From Acidobacteriota bacterium (lineage in GTDB: Bacteria; Acidobacteriota; Thermoanaerobaculia; Multivoradales; J023): a stretch of 64,000 nucleotides of DNA. The stretch covers positions 82,899 through 146,898 of the forward strand of contig JAJCXO010000282.1 of NCBI GenBank assembly GCA_029263395.1, given 5' to 3'. The notes under the pieces are model-generated. The model did no database searches. It worked only from the letters and a program-made list of their open reading frames with translations, and was not told the origin of the DNA. Made by a program: the position numbers and the translations under genes. Below, piece after piece: positions 61,922 through 64,000 of this stretch (position 1 is its first letter; each line of letters begins with the position of its first letter).

Positions 61922-63940
61922 CTATCGGCCAGCCGCTGCTTCGACGATTCGAAGGATTCGATCACCCTGTACGATGCGGTCCAACACGCTGTCCCCCGCC
62001 ACCACTCGGCCAAAAATCGTATAACCACCATCGAGATGAGGCTGAGGCGCCAACGTGATGAAAAACTGGCTTCCGCCGGTATCAGGTCCTGACAATGCCA
62101 TCCCGACCACACCCCGATCGTAGCGCAAAGTGTTGATCTCGTCTCGGATCGCATAACCCGGACCACCCCAGCCGTCGCCCCGAGGATCACCAGCTTGGAC
62201 AACAAAATCCGGTACCACACGATGGAAACTCAGGCCTTCAAAGTAGCCTTGAGCGGCGAGCTGCAAGAAGTTGAGACACGTCAAGGGCGCCTCGGGACAC
62301 GCCAATTCGAGCTCGATAGCCCCGTGTTCGGTCTCCAACGTCACCCGCCGCGGCCGGGCGGTCCGCTGGACGATCTCGCGATAGACCTCGATCGGTTTAC
62401 GGGTTCGCACCACGCCGATCGCCGGCCGTGCGCGTTTGAGCCCCACCAACGCCTGGGCAGCCCGGCGACGCACCAAATACTCGTCGTCGAGAGCCAACTC
62501 TTCGAGCAAAACGATGATGCCGCCACGTTCGGTAGGCGTGACCTCGGCACGCGCCGCAAGTGCCCGCACGCCGGTGATTCGGGCATCGGGCAAGCGGTCA
62601 CGCCAGCTGTCCGCCATGGCTACAAACACTTTCTCCATTTCGATCGTGGGGTTCTCGACCGCCCATTCCAAAGCCGCCGCACGGACGGTAGGGTCGCGAT
62701 CCTTCAACCCCGTTCGCGCCCACTCCTCGACCGCTGCTGGTTCTCCGGCCAACCGTGTCTCGAGCACCGTCCGCCGCACCCCGGGGTGATCATCGGACGC
62801 CAAACCTTCGAGCACTTCAGCAGCCCGAAAGAAGCCGGCAGCTTGCGCCGCGGCCGATCGCAGCACCGGATCGGCCTCACCGGCCATCCGCACCAGAAGT
62901 GCCGCCGCGCGCGGATCTTCACCTTCTGCCAGGGCAAGCAAAGCCAACTCCCGCTCACGACGCGCTCCCGAAACCACCAACTGCGCCAACACCGTACCCA
63001 ACTCTTCGTCGAGCAGCCACGCCGTCGAGGCCTCGATCGCGGTCAACCGCACCCCGGGCCGGGGATCGACCATCAATTCCAACAACCGTGGTTGCCAGTC
63101 TCGGGGAGGCGCTGCTTTGCCGTCATCGATCAGCCGGCGTGCTGACCGCAACGTCTGGATGATCGGCCCAGCCGCTGGATCATCGAGCAACGCCCGAAGG
63201 CGCTCGATGTCGGAACGATCGCCGACCCGGCCGACTCCCCGTGCCGCCATGCTGCGGATCCAGGTATCTTCGTCGGTGAGCAGTGAACGCAACGCGTCGA
63301 GACCTTCGGGGCGCGGATTGCGTCCCAAGGCATAAGCCGCCATGGCTCGTTCAGCGCTCCCGGGCTCGCGCAGTCCCTGCATTGCCCAACGCACCATGCC
63401 GTTGCTTTCGAGACCATCACCATCAAAACGGAATAGCGACGGCAGCAGACGCGGGAAGAGCTCTTGACTGGGCGCTTCGATCAAACGGGCGATCACCACC
63501 TCGAGGGGCGTCCCGCTCTTCGCCAGACCTTCAACAGCCAATCGGCCCGTTTCTCGATCGGCGTCGGTCACCACCCCGAGCAGCACCTTTTCTACCGGGT
63601 ACCCTTGTTCACCAAGCTCGCCGAGACCGAACGCCGACGCCCGCCGTACCTCGACGGCCGGGTCCGCCAGCAACGACTCAAGCACTGCTCCGCCGCGAGG
63701 ATCACCGATGCGTGCAACAGCCAACGCCGTTTGGCGACGCGTTTCGATGCCGCCACCAAGCGCCTCAGAGGCCAGTATGGGTTGGTAGGCTTTACGATCC
63801 GAGAGCATCACCAGCATCGCCCGCTCCGCCAGGTCGTCAACCGCCAACACCGGCATCATCGGCTTTGCCTGGGGTCGCGGCGCGTCCACCGAGGCACAAC
63901 CCACAGCAAGCCCACAAAGACCCAAGACGAACGATCGCAT
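61922..63940 (-). CDS. HEAT-repeat lipoprotein with C-terminal cyclophilin domain
   Basis: A 672-residue protein. The signal peptide ends LGLCGLAVGCAS, with the Cys as likely lipid site. About 450 residues of HEAT-type repeats follow (for example AVEVRRASAFGLGELGEQG, TWIRSMAARGVGRVGDRSDI, PGVRRTVLETRLAGEP). Residues about 510-670 are a cyclophilin-type prolyl isomerase: ACPEAPLTCLNFLQLAAQGYFEG, LSFHRVVPDFVVQAGDP, GSQFFITLAPQPHLDGGYTIFGRV. The combination suggests an envelope chaperone holding its client on the HEAT arm. AGGA lies 8 bases before the chosen ATG. Confidence 0.85.
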   Translation of the reverse strand: MRSFVLGLCGLAVGCASVDAPRPQAKPMMPVLAVDDLAERAMLVMLSDRKAYQPILASEALGGGIETRRQTALAVARIGDPRGGAVLESLLADPAVEVRRASAFGLGELGEQGYPVEKVLLGVVTDADRETGRLAVEGLAKSGTPLEVVIARLIEAPSQELFPRLLPSLFRFDGDGLESNGMVRWAMQGLREPGSAERAMAAYALGRNPRPEGLDALRSLLTDEDTWIRSMAARGVGRVGDRSDIERLRALLDDPAAGPIIQTLRSARRLIDDGKAAPPRDWQPRLLELMVDPRPGVRLTAIEASTAWLLDEELGTVLAQLVVSGARRERELALLALAEGEDPRAAALLVRMAGEADPVLRSAAAQAAGFFRAAEVLEGLASDDHPGVRRTVLETRLAGEPAAVEEWARTGLKDRDPTVRAAALEWAVENPTIEMEKVFVAMADSWRDRLPDARITGVRALAARAEVTPTERGGIIVLLEELALDDEYLVRRRAAQALVGLKRARPAIGVVRTRKPIEVYREIVQRTARPRRVTLETEHGAIELELACPEAPLTCLNFLQLAAQGYFEGLSFHRVVPDFVVQAGDPRGDGWGGPGYAIRDEINTLRYDRGVVGMALSGPDTGGSQFFITLAPQPHLDGGYTIFGRVVAGDSVLDRIVQGDRILRIVEAAAGR

Positions 63941-64000
63941 GTGAGGAATCCTACGTGGTCGCATCGCTTGATACAACTCTGCCTATAATCCCCCCATGCC

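Overview
The window is 64 kb of bacterial chromosome with high GC (I estimate close to 60%). TolC-type export, outer-membrane beta-barrel and lipoprotein genes show a Gram-negative cell. The mix of a sigma factor plus Ser/Thr kinase with kinesin-light-chain-type TPRs, dockerin-like secreted proteins, GWxTD protein, LytTR membrane regulator and zinc-ribbon/TPR proteins fits Acidobacteriota (for example Thermoanaerobaculia). That placement is a low-to-moderate confidence inference; no rRNA or tRNA gene is visible to anchor it.

Layout. 0-5.7 kb: a PIN/Phd toxin-antitoxin pair, a nuclease-solenoid protein, an SRPBCC protein facing a CGNR regulator, an array of five hairpins, a LytTR regulator and a beta-barrel protein. 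5.7-11.4 kb: a zinc-ribbon/membrane pair, a REP-associated transposase bracketed by perfect 59-bp inverted REP copies, two decayed genes and a peptide-type substrate-binding lipoprotein. 11.5-16.4 kb: a B12/radical SAM enzyme and a sigma factor-kinase pair.

16.3-38.3 kb is the centrepiece, a candidate RiPP (ribosomally made, modified peptide) system. It has two short precursors with double-glycine leaders, one free-standing LanB-type dehydratase domain and four separate SpaB_C/thiopeptide-type proteins. It also has an HExxH protein, two unknown proteins, a large zinc-ribbon/degenerate cyclase/AAA/TPR protein and a complete NHLM-type exporter: C39 peptidase-ABC, second ABC with cNMP-like N-terminus, HlyD adaptor and TolC. 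The expected flow is precursor synthesis, tRNA-dependent modification, leader cleavage after Gly-Gly by the C39 domain, and export across both membranes. No LanC cyclase and no YcaO protein occur in the window, so the product class is open.

38.4-46.1 kb: two secreted dockerin-like proteins, a TetR regulator, an ABC exporter fused to a cyclic-nucleotide-binding domain, a ketoacyl synthase III, a GWxTD protein, GTP cyclohydrolase I, and a 76-residue SelW-like selenoprotein whose in-frame TGA is followed by a SECIS-like hairpin. 46.1-64 kb: a PTPS-III-like pterin enzyme, a CYTH protein, a queuosine-precursor transporter, a flavoprotein, a 23S/tRNA uridine methyltransferase, archaeal-type GAPDH, a double-XRE protein, enoyl-CoA hydratase, ProS, a TPR protein, 3-hydroxyacyl-CoA dehydrogenase, a bactofilin-like membrane protein, a GH25 lysozyme, a sigma/anti-sigma pair and a HEAT-repeat/cyclophilin lipoprotein. 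Two diverged copies of an approximately 150-bp noncoding repeat lie at 52.75 and 60.36 kb.
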